NCBI GenBank assembly: GCA_040880405.1
Contig: JBBDIM010000193.1
Coordinates: forward strand, 1 to 63,755
Direction of reading: 5' to 3'
From: JBBDIM01 sp040880405
GTDB lineage: Bacteria; Planctomycetota; Planctomycetia; Pirellulales; Pirellulaceae
DNA: 63,755 bases
Part shown: positions 27,156-35,987 of the stretch, piece after piece
Layout: the number at the start of each line of letters is the position of its first letter
Numbering within the stretch: the stretch's first letter is position 1
Translations under genes and position numbers: made by a program
Notes under the pieces: generated by a model
Told to the model about the DNA's origin: nothing
What the model saw: only the letters and a program-made list of their open reading frames with translations
Databases searched by the model: none

Positions 27156-28133
27156 CTACAGGTCGATCACCTGGCCATCATTGCGAATCATCAGCCGCTG
27201 AAACACGCCGATCTCGTCGGCCGGATCGAGATGCCAGTGGGAATCGATATTGTTGTTAATGGTGCGGACACTTCCGTCGCACATCAGGATGTTGACCACC
27301 CCGGGATGCCCGCTGGAAAACCCTTCGCCACACAAGGTGTCGCCATCCCAGGGGTCGGCGTTGGGCACAGGCTTGGCCCCCGCCACCACGTTCCAAATCG
27401 AAACACCACCGTCATGGAGGTTCGGCTGCGGCACCCCGGGCCAACTTCCGGCGCGGCACTGGGTGAGGTCCCGTTCCCCTACGAGGATGGTATTCGAAAT
27501 CCCGTCGGTCACGTCTTGGAAGGTGATCGCGCTGTTGCCGAAGAAGATGCCCGTGTTGGGCTGCGCGCCGCTGGCATCGTGCAAATGACCGGTGTTGCCG
27601 ACATACATCGAGAGACCCAGCGGCACCGGGTTGCCCGCAGGGTCCAGGTACCGCCGATCGGGATGGCTGGCCCCATCGAACTGCTGGAAGTCATCGGCCG
27701 GACAGGCCAGCATTTGGATCCCTTCGGCCAACAACTCGGCGACCTCCGGCGAGCCCTCCTCGATGGTTGGGAACAAGGGATCCTCCAACCGGTTCAAGGC
27801 CTCATACAGCGGCACCTGTTCGATTTGCTCCAGCAGCCGAGCTTGCCAGCTCCACTGCGGACGCTCAGGCGTCTCCTCGTCGAACGACCAGCCGCTGGGA
27901 AAGGCGCCCTGCATGTCGTGGTAATTGATATTGGCGAGCCCCAGTTGCCGCATATTATTGATGCACGTCGAATTCCGGGCCTGCATCCGCGCGCTTTGCA
28001 GCGCCATCATCAGCGGCCCCACAAGCACCCCCACGACGCAAAACCCAACCAAGAGCAACGCCCCGACAATCACGACGATTGTCCCGGTGGAACCCCCGCC
28101 TCGCTCCTCGTTTTCCGCATTGGCATCCGACAT
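27156..28133 (-). CDS. DUF1559 protein lacking a type IV prepilin signal
   Basis: 325 residues. A cytosolic, Gly/Ser-rich N-terminus is followed by a membrane helix (about 17-40, IVVIVGALLLVGFCVVGVLV), then a DUF1559 domain with NNMRQLGLANINYHD and the C-terminal H-x9-DG motif (HPGVVNILMCDG). Unlike most DUF1559 proteins, including the one at 36361, it has no FTLVELLVV-type prepilin processing site, so it is probably a membrane-anchored protein of unknown role. It lies between mutY and a small membrane protein, all in the same direction. Confidence 0.88.
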   Translation of the reverse strand: MSDANAENEERGGGSTGTIVVIVGALLLVGFCVVGVLVGPLMMALQSARMQARNSTCINNMRQLGLANINYHDMQGAFPSGWSFDEETPERPQWSWQARLLEQIEQVPLYEALNRLEDPLFPTIEEGSPEVAELLAEGIQMLACPADDFQQFDGASHPDRRYLDPAGNPVPLGLSMYVGNTGHLHDASGAQPNTGIFFGNSAITFQDVTDGISNTILVGERDLTQCRAGSWPGVPQPNLHDGGVSIWNVVAGAKPVPNADPWDGDTLCGEGFSSGHPGVVNILMCDGSVRTINNNIDSHWHLDPADEIGVFQRLMIRNDGQVIDL

Positions 28134-28185
28134 AACGACCTCGCTTGAACTCGATTTGCGATTCGAACGTATCCGTTGGTTCCCT

Positions 28186-28383
28186 CTACCCCTTGCCCGA
28201 GTACCAAGCCAGCGTAATCAAGAACGCGATCCAAAAGCTCGCCAGCAGCGTGGCGGCGATCAGGATTGGCTTGTTTTGCCGGGGTGGGTTTGCGGTTTCC
28301 AGGTAGAGGGGCGGCTGCTCGGGGGATTCGCTTGGCGGGGCCGGTTCCGAATGGGTGCCGGCCGATTTCTTTTTCCGGGCCAC
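28186..28383 (-). CDS. Small single-span membrane protein
   Basis: 65 residues starting MARKKKSAGTHSEP; a charged, Pro-rich N-terminus then one C-terminal transmembrane helix (PILIAATLLASFWIAFLITLA). It lies 5 bp downstream of the Minf_1886 gene and 52 bp upstream of the DUF1559 gene in the same direction, which makes expression likely. No family recognised. Confidence 0.65.
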   Translation of the reverse strand: MARKKKSAGTHSEPAPPSESPEQPPLYLETANPPRQNKPILIAATLLASFWIAFLITLAWYSGKG

Positions 28384-28388
28384 GGCGG

Positions 28389-28916
28389 TTAATCCTTACT
28401 CGGGCGGGATCGCTCGATCTTTTGGAAGCGGAAGTCCCGGACGAAGGCGTTTTCGAATTCGTACTGGTTGTCGAAGTCCTCGCGGCGGTCCGACTTCGAT
28501 TTGCGCATCATCCCGATTTCGATCAGGTTGTAGACGATTTCGCCGAAATCTCCGGTGGTGTGGATGCCCCACGAGTTGAGCACCGTCTTGGCCATCAGGC
28601 CGTACTGCGCGGTGGCGTAGTCGCGGATTGCCTCGCACAGCATTTGCCCGGTGAGGTGCTGTTCCTGCTCTTCCGACTCCCAGTCTTCGAAGTCATCCTC
28701 GTCATCGTCATCGTCTTCCTCATCGAAGAGCTGGAGCTCGTCCTCCTCCATTTCCATCTCCTCTTCCAGCTCGTCCTCGTCCAGGTCTTCGTCCCCAGGC
28801 TGTGAGAGCCGCTGCCCGTACGAGAGGGCCTCGCGAACGAACTGGTACGCCTCCAGCCGATACCGGGGGTCGTCTTTCAGTAGTTGCAGAAACGCGGAAT
28901 AGGTATCGTCGGACAT
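28389..28916 (-). CDS. Minf_1886 family protein
   Basis: 175 residues. Conserved blocks at the C-terminus: HLTGQMLCEAIRDYA, GLMAKTVLNSWGIHTTGDFG, MMRKSKSDRREDF and the DNQYEFENAF end. These match the Minf_1886 family, found mostly in Verrucomicrobia and Planctomycetes, with no known function. An acidic run of about 45 residues near 41-85 (Glu/Asp, including DEEDDDDDEDD) separates the N-terminal helix from the core. It begins 9 bp after ricT ends on the same strand, so it is probably co-translated with RicT. Confidence 0.85.
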   Translation of the reverse strand: MSDDTYSAFLQLLKDDPRYRLEAYQFVREALSYGQRLSQPGDEDLDEDELEEEMEMEEDELQLFDEEDDDDDEDDFEDWESEEQEQHLTGQMLCEAIRDYATAQYGLMAKTVLNSWGIHTTGDFGEIVYNLIEIGMMRKSKSDRREDFDNQYEFENAFVRDFRFQKIERSRPSKD

Positions 28917-28925
28917 GGCTCTCTT

Positions 28926-29990
28926 CTACACCTCGGTATCTTGGTTGCCTGCTTCGTTATCCCTCCGCGGTGACGAATCGCCTGGGGGCGTCTCGGGCTC
29001 AGGGGCTTCGACCGCGGGAGGGGCCGCAGCATCATCACGCCGGGGAACCGGTTTTCGGCCACCGCGTCCTTGGGACTCGCGCCCTTCCGATTTCTCCTCC
29101 ACCGCCGTGCCCCCTTCGGCACCCTCGGGCTGCTCTTCCGCTTGTCGCTTGCCCGATCGCCTGCCGCCGGTGCTGCCGGAACCTCGTTTGATGATCGACA
29201 GCACCTCGGAGGCGTCCATCAACACGTTCCGGTTGTCTTCCATCCGCATCAACAGTTGACCGGCGAGGATCTCATGGTTCAGCACCCGGCCTCGGCCGTT
29301 GCGAGTGACCACCTCGCTGCCGATCGGCGGGAGTTCCTTTTGCAGATCCTCGTACGTGTCATACTCGTATCGTAAACAGCATTTGAGCCGTCCGCAGCGC
29401 CCCGAGATTTTTGTCGGGTCGAGCGTCGCCTTTTGCAGCTTCGCCATCCGCATCGAAACCGGGGGCATCTCGGACAGGTGGGTGTTGCAGCAGACCGGCT
29501 TGCCGCAGTCCCCGTAATCGGCCAGCAGCTTGGCCTCGTCCCGAACGCCAATCTGCCGCATCTCGATCCGCGTTTGCAGTTCCGAGGCCAGCAGTTTGAC
29601 CAATTCGCGGAAGTCGACCCGGGTTTCCGCCAGGTAGTAGATGACGACCCGTTCGCCACCGAACAGGTGCTCGATATCGACCAACTGCATCTCCAAGCCG
29701 AGCCCCTCGATATGCTTGCGGCAGGCATCCAGTTCCTTGCGGGTCCCCCCCTCCATGTGCTGGATTTGCCGCTCATCCTCGTCGGTCATGGGGCGCATGA
29801 TGCTGCCGAAGGCGGGATCGCGGAGGTGGCTCAGCGCCTGATCGGTCGCCTCGCACAACACTTGGCCCGCCTCCAGGCCGCGCTTGGTGCGGACGATGAT
29901 CCGATCGTCCCGGCGGTAGACATCGCGCGGCCGGGTCGAGAAGACCCCCAAAAACCGCATCGATCCGTAACGCACGATATATTTAGACAT
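28926..29990 (-). CDS. ricT: PSP1-domain protein, RicT/YaaT-like
   Basis: 354 residues. The PSP1 domain covers about 30-220. Cysteines C162, C167, C168, C199, C204 and C205 (DCGKPVCC and RCGRLKCC motifs) match the Fe-S ligands of RicT (YaaT), which in Bacillus joins RicA and RicF to direct RNase Y in mRNA processing. The C-terminal 100 residues are disordered and rich in Arg, Glu, Pro and Ser, which is unusual for the family. RicA/RicF equivalents are not visible in this window. First gene of a leftward five-gene run ending in mutY. Confidence 0.9.
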   Translation of the reverse strand: MSKYIVRYGSMRFLGVFSTRPRDVYRRDDRIIVRTKRGLEAGQVLCEATDQALSHLRDPAFGSIMRPMTDEDERQIQHMEGGTRKELDACRKHIEGLGLEMQLVDIEHLFGGERVVIYYLAETRVDFRELVKLLASELQTRIEMRQIGVRDEAKLLADYGDCGKPVCCNTHLSEMPPVSMRMAKLQKATLDPTKISGRCGRLKCCLRYEYDTYEDLQKELPPIGSEVVTRNGRGRVLNHEILAGQLLMRMEDNRNVLMDASEVLSIIKRGSGSTGGRRSGKRQAEEQPEGAEGGTAVEEKSEGRESQGRGGRKPVPRRDDAAAPPAVEAPEPETPPGDSSPRRDNEAGNQDTEV

Positions 29991-30437
29991 AGTTGTGGCG
30001 TTTGTCGGGAAAAGGAGCGGTCAGGCTCGCCAAGTGGGGGCCATCCCGGTTGAAAATTAAATCGCGGTCATGCCTGGCAAAACGCACCAGTCTTCTCAGT
30101 ATAACGGCCAGCAGCAACCAACCGAACCGCCAGCGACGGCCTCGTCTCGCGATTATTATCGCATCTGGCGGCCGATGAGGAATCGGGCCTCGATATTCCG
30201 TGATTCGGTTCGAACATCCACAGCAAGTCTCAGGCTTTCTCGCCGCATCGACCTCTGCTAGCAGATCGACATTCGACCTGCCCAAGACTTGGCAGCCGAG
30301 GGGGTTGAAAATCGAAGGCGAGACAAAATAGTGGCGCCATGATCCGCAAATAGTGAATGTAGCCCTTTCAGGACTTGTTTACGATAGTGGATACCCAACA
30401 CCTCCCCCTCCTCTGACTTTCTCCCCTCAGGGCCCTC
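29991..30437. other. Divergent intergenic region between ricT and sulfatase
   Basis: About 450 bp with no recognised gene, repeat family or RNA. It must hold promoters for the leftward ricT run and the rightward sulfatase, but I see no convincing promoter element. Confidence 0.4.
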
Positions 30438-31904
30438 ATGCCACGCTCCCATTTATCGCTTCGTTTGCTGATCCTGCTGGCAGTCGCGGTGAGCCCCGCA
30501 GCGGCAAAGGCCGAGGAGAGCAAACCGCCCAACTTCGTGCTGGTCATCTCGGATGACCAGGCGGCGACCGATTTCGGGTTCATGGGACACCCCTATATCC
30601 AGACCCCGCATCTCGACCGTCTCGCCTCGGAGTCGGCCCGGTACGACCATGGCTATGTCCCATCGAGTGTCTGCCGCCCTTCGCTGGTGACCCTCTTAAC
30701 GGGACTTTACCCGCACCAGCATGGAGTGCATTTCAATCATCCGCCCCCCGGGTTTTCGGCAATGCGGCGGCTTTCGGAAGAGGATTACTACGCGGCCCGA
30801 GGTCAGGCTGATATTCTCATTGAAACCTTGCCCACCCTACCGCGGACCCTGTCGGAAAACGGGTATCGCAGCTTTCAGTCGGGCAAGCACTGGGAGGGAG
30901 ACTATCAACTGGCCGGTTTCACGGAGGGCATGACCCGCAATCGGCCCTCCGCGGGGCCCGGCTACGGGAACCTTACGTTAGCCTCAGGGGAGGTGGTCGC
31001 CCATGGAAACGGCGACGCGGGGCTCGATATCGGCCGTCATGGAATGCAGCCGATCGATGACTTTCTCGACGATCATCAGCGAAATCATGCCGAGGACCCT
31101 TTCCTGGTGTGGTATGCCCCCTTCTTGCCCCACCTGCCTCACGATGCGCCCCAGCGATTTCGCCAGCCCTACCTCGCAGACGCGCAGGTTCCGCGACACA
31201 TGGTCGACTATGCCGCCGCTTGTACTTGGTTTGACGAAACCGTAGGACAGTTGATGACGTCCTTGGAAGATCGTGGCTTGGCCGAGGAAACCTTGATCCT
31301 GTTTGTTATCGACAACGGCTATGGCCCCGATCCCCGGACTCAACCCGGTGAAGAAGGTTTGGTCGATAACCGGACCAAACGCGCCCCGTTTGAGGCCGGG
31401 CTGCAGACTCCGATCTTGATCCGTTGGCCGGGGCAAATTGAACGGGCGACGCACCAAGGATTGGTCCATAGTATCGATATCGTGCCGACGCTCCTCGCCG
31501 CCGCAGGGCAGACCGGTGAGATGGGAGACCTGCCGGGGATCAATCTGCTCCCCTCGGCGACCGGCCAAGAGGATTTGAAGGATCGGGTGGTATTCGGCGA
31601 GATCTACCCGGGGGACGCAACCGACATCGGTCGGCCGGGTCGGGATGTCGCGTATCGCTGGGTTCGCCGGGGTGACTTGAAACTGATCGTCCCGCATGTC
31701 CGCGGCAAGACGGCCTGGCGAAACTACCTCTCCCAGCCGGGACTGTACGACGTAGTCCGCGATCCCGAAGAACGAGAAAACCTATCCGAGAACCCCCGTT
31801 ATACGCACCAACTGGGAGAACTCAACGCCCTACTGGATGGTTGGTGGACCCCAGACGACGAGGCGGTCCTGCCGCGCCTGAACCGGGCGAATAGCGGACC
31901 GTAA
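30438..31904 (+). CDS. Secreted sulfatase with altered active-site motif
   Basis: 488 residues; signal peptide (MPRSHLSLRLLILLAVAVSP), then the sulfatase alkaline-phosphatase-like fold with N-terminal metal-binding LVISDDQAA (D39, D40). The formylglycine motif reads SSVCRPSLVTLLTG: the C79-x-P-S of the usual CxPSR is kept but arginine is leucine. Late motifs DNGYGPDPR, HSIDIVPTLLAAAG are intact. Planctomycete sulfatases with CRPSL are known in my memory of the family, yet whether such proteins are converted to formylglycine is unclear. The second sulfatase lies 0.5 kb downstream on the same strand. Confidence 0.88.
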   Translation: MPRSHLSLRLLILLAVAVSPAAAKAEESKPPNFVLVISDDQAATDFGFMGHPYIQTPHLDRLASESARYDHGYVPSSVCRPSLVTLLTGLYPHQHGVHFNHPPPGFSAMRRLSEEDYYAARGQADILIETLPTLPRTLSENGYRSFQSGKHWEGDYQLAGFTEGMTRNRPSAGPGYGNLTLASGEVVAHGNGDAGLDIGRHGMQPIDDFLDDHQRNHAEDPFLVWYAPFLPHLPHDAPQRFRQPYLADAQVPRHMVDYAAACTWFDETVGQLMTSLEDRGLAEETLILFVIDNGYGPDPRTQPGEEGLVDNRTKRAPFEAGLQTPILIRWPGQIERATHQGLVHSIDIVPTLLAAAGQTGEMGDLPGINLLPSATGQEDLKDRVVFGEIYPGDATDIGRPGRDVAYRWVRRGDLKLIVPHVRGKTAWRNYLSQPGLYDVVRDPEERENLSENPRYTHQLGELNALLDGWWTPDDEAVLPRLNRANSGP

Positions 31905-31920
31905 GGCATCCTCGGAAAGT

Positions 31921-32313
31921 TTTAACCACGGATTGCACTGATGACACGGATAAAGTTTAGGATCGCGAGATAAATAACTTCTCGCCTCAGCAGAGAAAGC
32001 ATGAGCCAACCAGAAAACGGCGCAAGCGGGAATGTGTACTTCCTTTGCGTCTTGGCGGCTTTGCGAGAGATCAATCTTAAGTAGGAAATGCTCTCGCAAA
32101 GCCGCTAAGGCGCAAAGGGGAATCGAAGGGGAGAGAAGGTTCCCTGGCTGATTCCTTGCGGTTTGACCAGCCGTTGAGGGGAGGGGGCGGCGAAAGCGGG
32201 AGGTTATGTTTCCGTTTCTCCTTATTGAGAACGTGACGCAGTGCCCAGCTACCTGCGTGCTTTGATGTACTCATTCAACCCATATCCGTGATATCCGAGT
32301 AATCCGTGGTTAA
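31921..32313. repeat. Nested inverted repeats, TTTAACCACGGATT ends
   Basis: Outer ends TTTAACCACGGATTGCAC (31921 on) and GAGTAATCCGTGGTTAAA (to 32313) are inverted. Inside, a CGCAAAG-word hairpin (32044-32069 with 32091-32118) forms a second palindrome. The element fills most of the 543-bp gap between the two sulfatases. No open frame of note. Confidence 0.65.
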
Positions 32314-32447
32314 AAAAATATCGGAATCAGGCCGCCCCGTTCCCTGATACAAAGTTACTTCCAAAGATTGCGAGACAATGACTTCCCGACTCGGGATGCC
32401 AGACTTGAGCCAACCCGAAAGCGGCAACCTCATCCATTGGAGATATC

Positions 32448-34271
32448 ATGAACGCCCAACCTCATCATCCGGTAGCTTCAATCACTTTCAGGGTCGCCTC
32501 GATCGTAGCGGTTCTTGTTTCTGTCTGCCTGACCGAGCCATTACTGGCTGAAAAGCCTTCCGCGGATCGGCCGCCGAATATCGTGTTGATTGTCACCGAC
32601 GACCAGGGCTACTGGGACACCGGAGTGAGCGGGAACGAGAAGATCGATACGCCGGCGATGGACCGACTGGCCAAGGAGGGGGTCACGCTCGATCGGTTTT
32701 ATGCCTCGCCGGTCTGTTCCTTAACACGGGCCGGGTTGATGACGGGGCGATACTACCTCCGCACCGGTTTGTATAACACGCGGTTTGGTGGCGATACGGT
32801 TTCGACCGCGGAAGTAATGCTGCCGCAACTGCTCCAGAAGGCAGGCTACCGAACCGGTCTGTTTGGCAAATGGCATCTAGGGCAATACCCAGGGCACCAG
32901 CCGCATCAGCGCGGTTTTGACGAATTCATGGGGCACTATCACGGCCATATCGAGCGTTACTCGCTGCCCGATCAACTGGTGCAAAACGGCCAGCCCGCCG
33001 AGGCTCGGGGCTATGTGGCGGACCTGTTTACCGACGCGGCGCTCGACTTTATCCAGGCTGAATCGGACCAGCCTTTCTTTTGTTATCTCGCCTTCAATAC
33101 CCCGCATTCCCCGTTCCTGCTGGACACCACTCATTTCGCTCAAGCGGAAGGGGACAAACTCATAACCAAGTATCTGGCCCGCGGTTTGCCGATTCGTGAG
33201 GCGCGGATTTACGCGATGGTCGAGCGGATCGATCAGAACGTCGAGCGACTGCTCGAAGTCCTCGATGAGCAAGGGCTGAGCGAGAATACCGTCGTCTGTT
33301 TCACCGGCGACAACGGCGGCGTGAGTCTCGGTTTCAATGCGGGACTGCGGGGCAGGAAGGCGAGTGTTTACGAAGGGGGTGTCCGCGTGCCGTTTTTCGT
33401 GCGTTGGCCTGATCGCATTCCCGCCGGCAAGAAGCTAGTGACCCAGACCAGCCATGTCGACCTGTTGCCCACCTTCTGCGAACTGGCCGGGGCCGCGGTT
33501 CCCCAGGACCGACCGATCGATGGCCTCAGCCTGATGCCGCTCCTGTCATCCGGCCAAGAGCAACCGCACCACACCCACGTTTACCACACTTGGGACCGTT
33601 ACCATCCCAACCCGGATCGCCGCTGGGCTGTGAGCGATGGCGTTTGGAAATTGATGTGCCAAGTGGGCAACGAGGTTGAAAATCCAGCGGACCATTGGCG
33701 ACTGTTCAACTTGAAGGAAGACCCCGGCGAATCGAACAACCAAATCAAAAAACATCCGGAAATCGCCACGCGGCTACGGGAGGAGTTTTTGCGGTGGTTC
33801 GAGGAAGTTTCCGAGGGACAGGCATTTCAGCCGCTCCCGATTCCGGTCGGCCACCCGGACCAGCCGGAGGTGGAAATCCAACCGAGTTGGGCGACAACCG
33901 AAGGGGAAAATACGCGGTACGTGTTTGAAGGCTACGACTGGGACACGATCGAGGGTTGGTCGCAACCGGGAGAGAAGGCGGTTTGGCGGTTGGATGTGCG
34001 GACCGCTGGGCGGTATGAAGTTTCGATCCGTTATGGTCGTCCGCGGGTCGCGTCAAAGGCGAAACTGCGGCTCCGGTTCGGCGAGGGGGACGACGCCTCG
34101 CAGTTGATCTGCTCCCCCTCAGCCACCGCCACGCCGGAGGTGTTCATCGCTCAAAGTGTCGGGCAGGTCACCCTACCGGCAGGAGAAACAAGCCTAACCG
34201 CTGAAATCATCGGCGAAGGCCAAGGGGAAGTGATCCGGCTCAACCACATTCGGCTCCGCCCGGTTCGGTGA
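32448..34271 (+). CDS. Secreted arylsulfatase with C-terminal beta domain
   Basis: 607 residues. Signal peptide region then the sulfatase core: LIVTDDQGYWDTG (metal ligands), active-site C90 in PVCSLTRAGLMTGRYY (C-x-L-T-R; the usual proline is leucine but the arginine stays), FGKWHLGQ, CFTGDNGG. The C-terminal part (about 480-607) is a galactose-binding-like/carbohydrate-binding type beta domain (WRLDVRTAGRYEVSIRYGRP), which is common on secreted planctomycete sulfatases acting on sulfated polysaccharides. The exact glycan cannot be read from sequence. Confidence 0.92.
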   Translation: MNAQPHHPVASITFRVASIVAVLVSVCLTEPLLAEKPSADRPPNIVLIVTDDQGYWDTGVSGNEKIDTPAMDRLAKEGVTLDRFYASPVCSLTRAGLMTGRYYLRTGLYNTRFGGDTVSTAEVMLPQLLQKAGYRTGLFGKWHLGQYPGHQPHQRGFDEFMGHYHGHIERYSLPDQLVQNGQPAEARGYVADLFTDAALDFIQAESDQPFFCYLAFNTPHSPFLLDTTHFAQAEGDKLITKYLARGLPIREARIYAMVERIDQNVERLLEVLDEQGLSENTVVCFTGDNGGVSLGFNAGLRGRKASVYEGGVRVPFFVRWPDRIPAGKKLVTQTSHVDLLPTFCELAGAAVPQDRPIDGLSLMPLLSSGQEQPHHTHVYHTWDRYHPNPDRRWAVSDGVWKLMCQVGNEVENPADHWRLFNLKEDPGESNNQIKKHPEIATRLREEFLRWFEEVSEGQAFQPLPIPVGHPDQPEVEIQPSWATTEGENTRYVFEGYDWDTIEGWSQPGEKAVWRLDVRTAGRYEVSIRYGRPRVASKAKLRLRFGEGDDASQLICSPSATATPEVFIAQSVGQVTLPAGETSLTAEIIGEGQGEVIRLNHIRLRPVR

Positions 34272-34408
34272 GGCCCAACTTGAGTCTGGATTGGTTTTGC
34301 CGGTTGATCGCGTATTGAACGGCGGGTCATGAGGTCCGGAATATGACCACCCTGGGAACCTTGAACACCACCGAGAAACCAAACGCCGAAGGCGTGGCCC
34401 CATACCAG

Positions 34409-34427
34409 CATGGGGCATCGCCCCATG
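34409..34427. other. Hairpin between convergent sulfatase and arsC ends
   Basis: CATGGGGC (34409-34416) pairs with GCCCCATG (34420-34427). It sits right before the arsC stop, in the gap between two convergent genes, and could act as a bidirectional 3'-end structure. No T-run follows, so it is not a classic terminator. Confidence 0.5.
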
Positions 34428-34428
34428 A

Positions 34429-34779
34429 CTAGATCTCAGGCAAAATCTCCAGCACCGATTCCGGCGGCCGGCCCAGCCGGGCCTGGTTGCCGACGACGAC
34501 GATCGGCCGCTCGATGATCTTGGGATTTTGGGCCATTAGGGAGACTAGGGCAGCTTCGTCTTCGGTCGGGGAGAGCCCCAGATCCTTGAATTCCTTCTTG
34601 CGGACGAGGCTCGAAGCGGGGAGTTTCAGCTTTTTTAGGAGCCCCGCCAGAGTCGCCTCGTCTGGGGGATCGGACAGATACTCCACGATTTTTGGCTCGT
34701 ATCCCCTCTCTCGGAGCAGAGAAAGGGTCTGCCGACTCTTCATGCACCGCGGATTGTGATAAATTGTGACCGTTGGCAT
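34429..34779 (-). CDS. arsC: ArsC/Spx-type arsenate reductase family protein
   Basis: 116 residues from ATG 34779; the longer frame upstream adds 41 residues that do not match the family. Glutaredoxin-like fold of the ArsC family: MPTVTIYHNPRCMKSRQTL with C12 and S15 as CxxS, then EYLSDPP, and the arginine-bearing NPKIIERPIVVVG segment. Family members reduce arsenate using a thiol partner; the thioredoxin gene next door (divergent, 213 bp away) could supply it. YfgD-like orphan reductases look the same, so arsenate activity is inferred. Confidence 0.85.
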   Translation of the reverse strand: MPTVTIYHNPRCMKSRQTLSLLRERGYEPKIVEYLSDPPDEATLAGLLKKLKLPASSLVRKKEFKDLGLSPTEDEAALVSLMAQNPKIIERPIVVVGNQARLGRPPESVLEILPEI

Positions 34780-34991
34780 GGTTATAGGCCCCTTGGGTTG
34801 GTCGGTTGTGTGAATTTCCTCGGTGTGGATTTCCACAGTGTCGCGGATACCATGGGGTGAAACCAGTCGTCCGGTTGTGGCATCTGAATATTTGTGCCGC
34901 AAGGTCCCAGGCCACGTTGCCCGCTGCCAGCGACGAATCGTTGGTGAGCGAACCAGAATAACATTCCTCCTGATAGCGGAGTACCCAAACC

Positions 34992-35312
34992 ATGGCGATG
35001 GAATTCAACGAAGACAACTTTGAGACGGAAGTCTTGGGCGCTACGGAGCCCGTGCTGGTCGACTTCTGGGCCGCCTGGTGTGGTCCCTGCCGTCAGTTGG
35101 CCCCGGTGATCGATCAACTCTCGCAAGAGTACGAGGGGACCGCGAAGGTCGGCAAAGTCAACACCGACAAAAACCCGAACCTGGCCATGAAGTACGGGAT
35201 CCAAAGCATCCCGACCGTGATGGTCTTCAAAAACGGCGAAGTCATCAGCCAGATGATGGGCAACCAGCCGAAGAACGTTCTGCAGGAAGCGTTGGATTCC
35301 GCTAAGGGTTAA
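34992..35312 (+). CDS. trxA: Thioredoxin
   Basis: 106 residues with the full thioredoxin pattern: LVDFWAAWCGPCRQLAP (CGPC 30-33), the cis-proline IPTVMVFKNGE, and a normal length. Cytoplasmic disulfide reductant. ATG 34992 (MAMEF) or ATG 34998 are both possible starts. A hairpin with six T follows 30 bp after the stop. Confidence 0.95.
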   Translation: MAMEFNEDNFETEVLGATEPVLVDFWAAWCGPCRQLAPVIDQLSQEYEGTAKVGKVNTDKNPNLAMKYGIQSIPTVMVFKNGEVISQMMGNQPKNVLQEALDSAKG

Positions 35313-35341
35313 GGCTTCACGCGGTCGCACAATTTAAAAAG

Positions 35342-35369
35342 CCGGCGCAAGAGATTGCGGCGGTTTTTT
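35342..35369 (+). terminator. Intrinsic terminator after trxA
   Basis: CCGGCGCAA (35342-35350) pairs with TTGCGGCGG (35355-35363) around a GAGA loop with one mismatch, and TTTTTT follows at 35364-35369. Confidence 0.82.
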
Positions 35370-35378
35370 GCTGCGCGG

Positions 35379-35590
35379 TCAGTTGTTTGCCGAACAGGAT
35401 GGATGTTTAGCAATCAGGTGCAGAAATAGCGATGGAAATGCTTCGTCCCCGACCTTTGAAACGGACAAGACGGAGCACAACCGACCCTCCATCGTAATTT
35501 CTAAATTGTCATGTTTGCTCAAGGTGTCAATGAACTCACCCAAGGTGTAGTCTCCGGGGGGAGGAAATATTGGCACGCCACTCCATTCTC
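35379..35590 (-). pseudogene. Possible gene remnant
   Basis: A leftward frame here reads like protein (VPIFPPPGDYTLGEFIDT, then ITMEGRLCSVLSVS and a LHLIAKHPS tail ending at 35379), but it has no start and its 5' side merges into the CGCAAAG repeat at 35635-35770. It may be the end of a gene broken by repeat insertion. Function not recognised. Confidence 0.3.
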
Positions 35591-35634
35591 CATCACGGCG
35601 GCTTGTCGGTTTGGCATCGGTTTTAAGAAGGAAT

Positions 35635-35770
35635 TTCTCTCGCAAAGGCGCAAAGAGGAGAGTCGCTCGGGGGTGTCGGTTTTCTGATGAGGTCATTGCC
35701 TGGAAGTGACGAGAAATATCAAAGACCTGAGTAATTAAACCCCTTTGCGTCTTTGCGGCTCTGCGTTTTA
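35635..35770. repeat. Inverted repeat of CGCAAAG words
   Basis: Arms TCTCTCGCAAAGGCGCAAAG (35635 on) and CCTTTGCGTCTTTGCGGCTC (about 35741 on) bracket about 80 bp. Same word family as 2881-2965 and the inner palindrome at 32044-32118. Confidence 0.6.
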
Positions 35771-35987
35771 AAAATGCGCTTCGATTAGATCGTTGATCGC
35801 TGTCCTCGGTGAAATATGGCGGAGTTGCCCCGAGTTCCAGACCCTCGGGTTGGTTTGAAAATTTGTCTCTTGTCGTATTCTGACCGGCAGCCCATCCGGC
35901 GCGACTACCAGGGAACCTTTCTGATTGGCCTTTGCGCCGCAGCCCCCCCCGCGCCATGCAGTAAAATGTTTCAAGCGCCCTGCCCAT

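Noticed and set aside
27039..28148. Open frame antisense to mutY/DUF1559
   Set aside because: Spans the end of one gene and a second gene on the other strand; no start signals and no motif.
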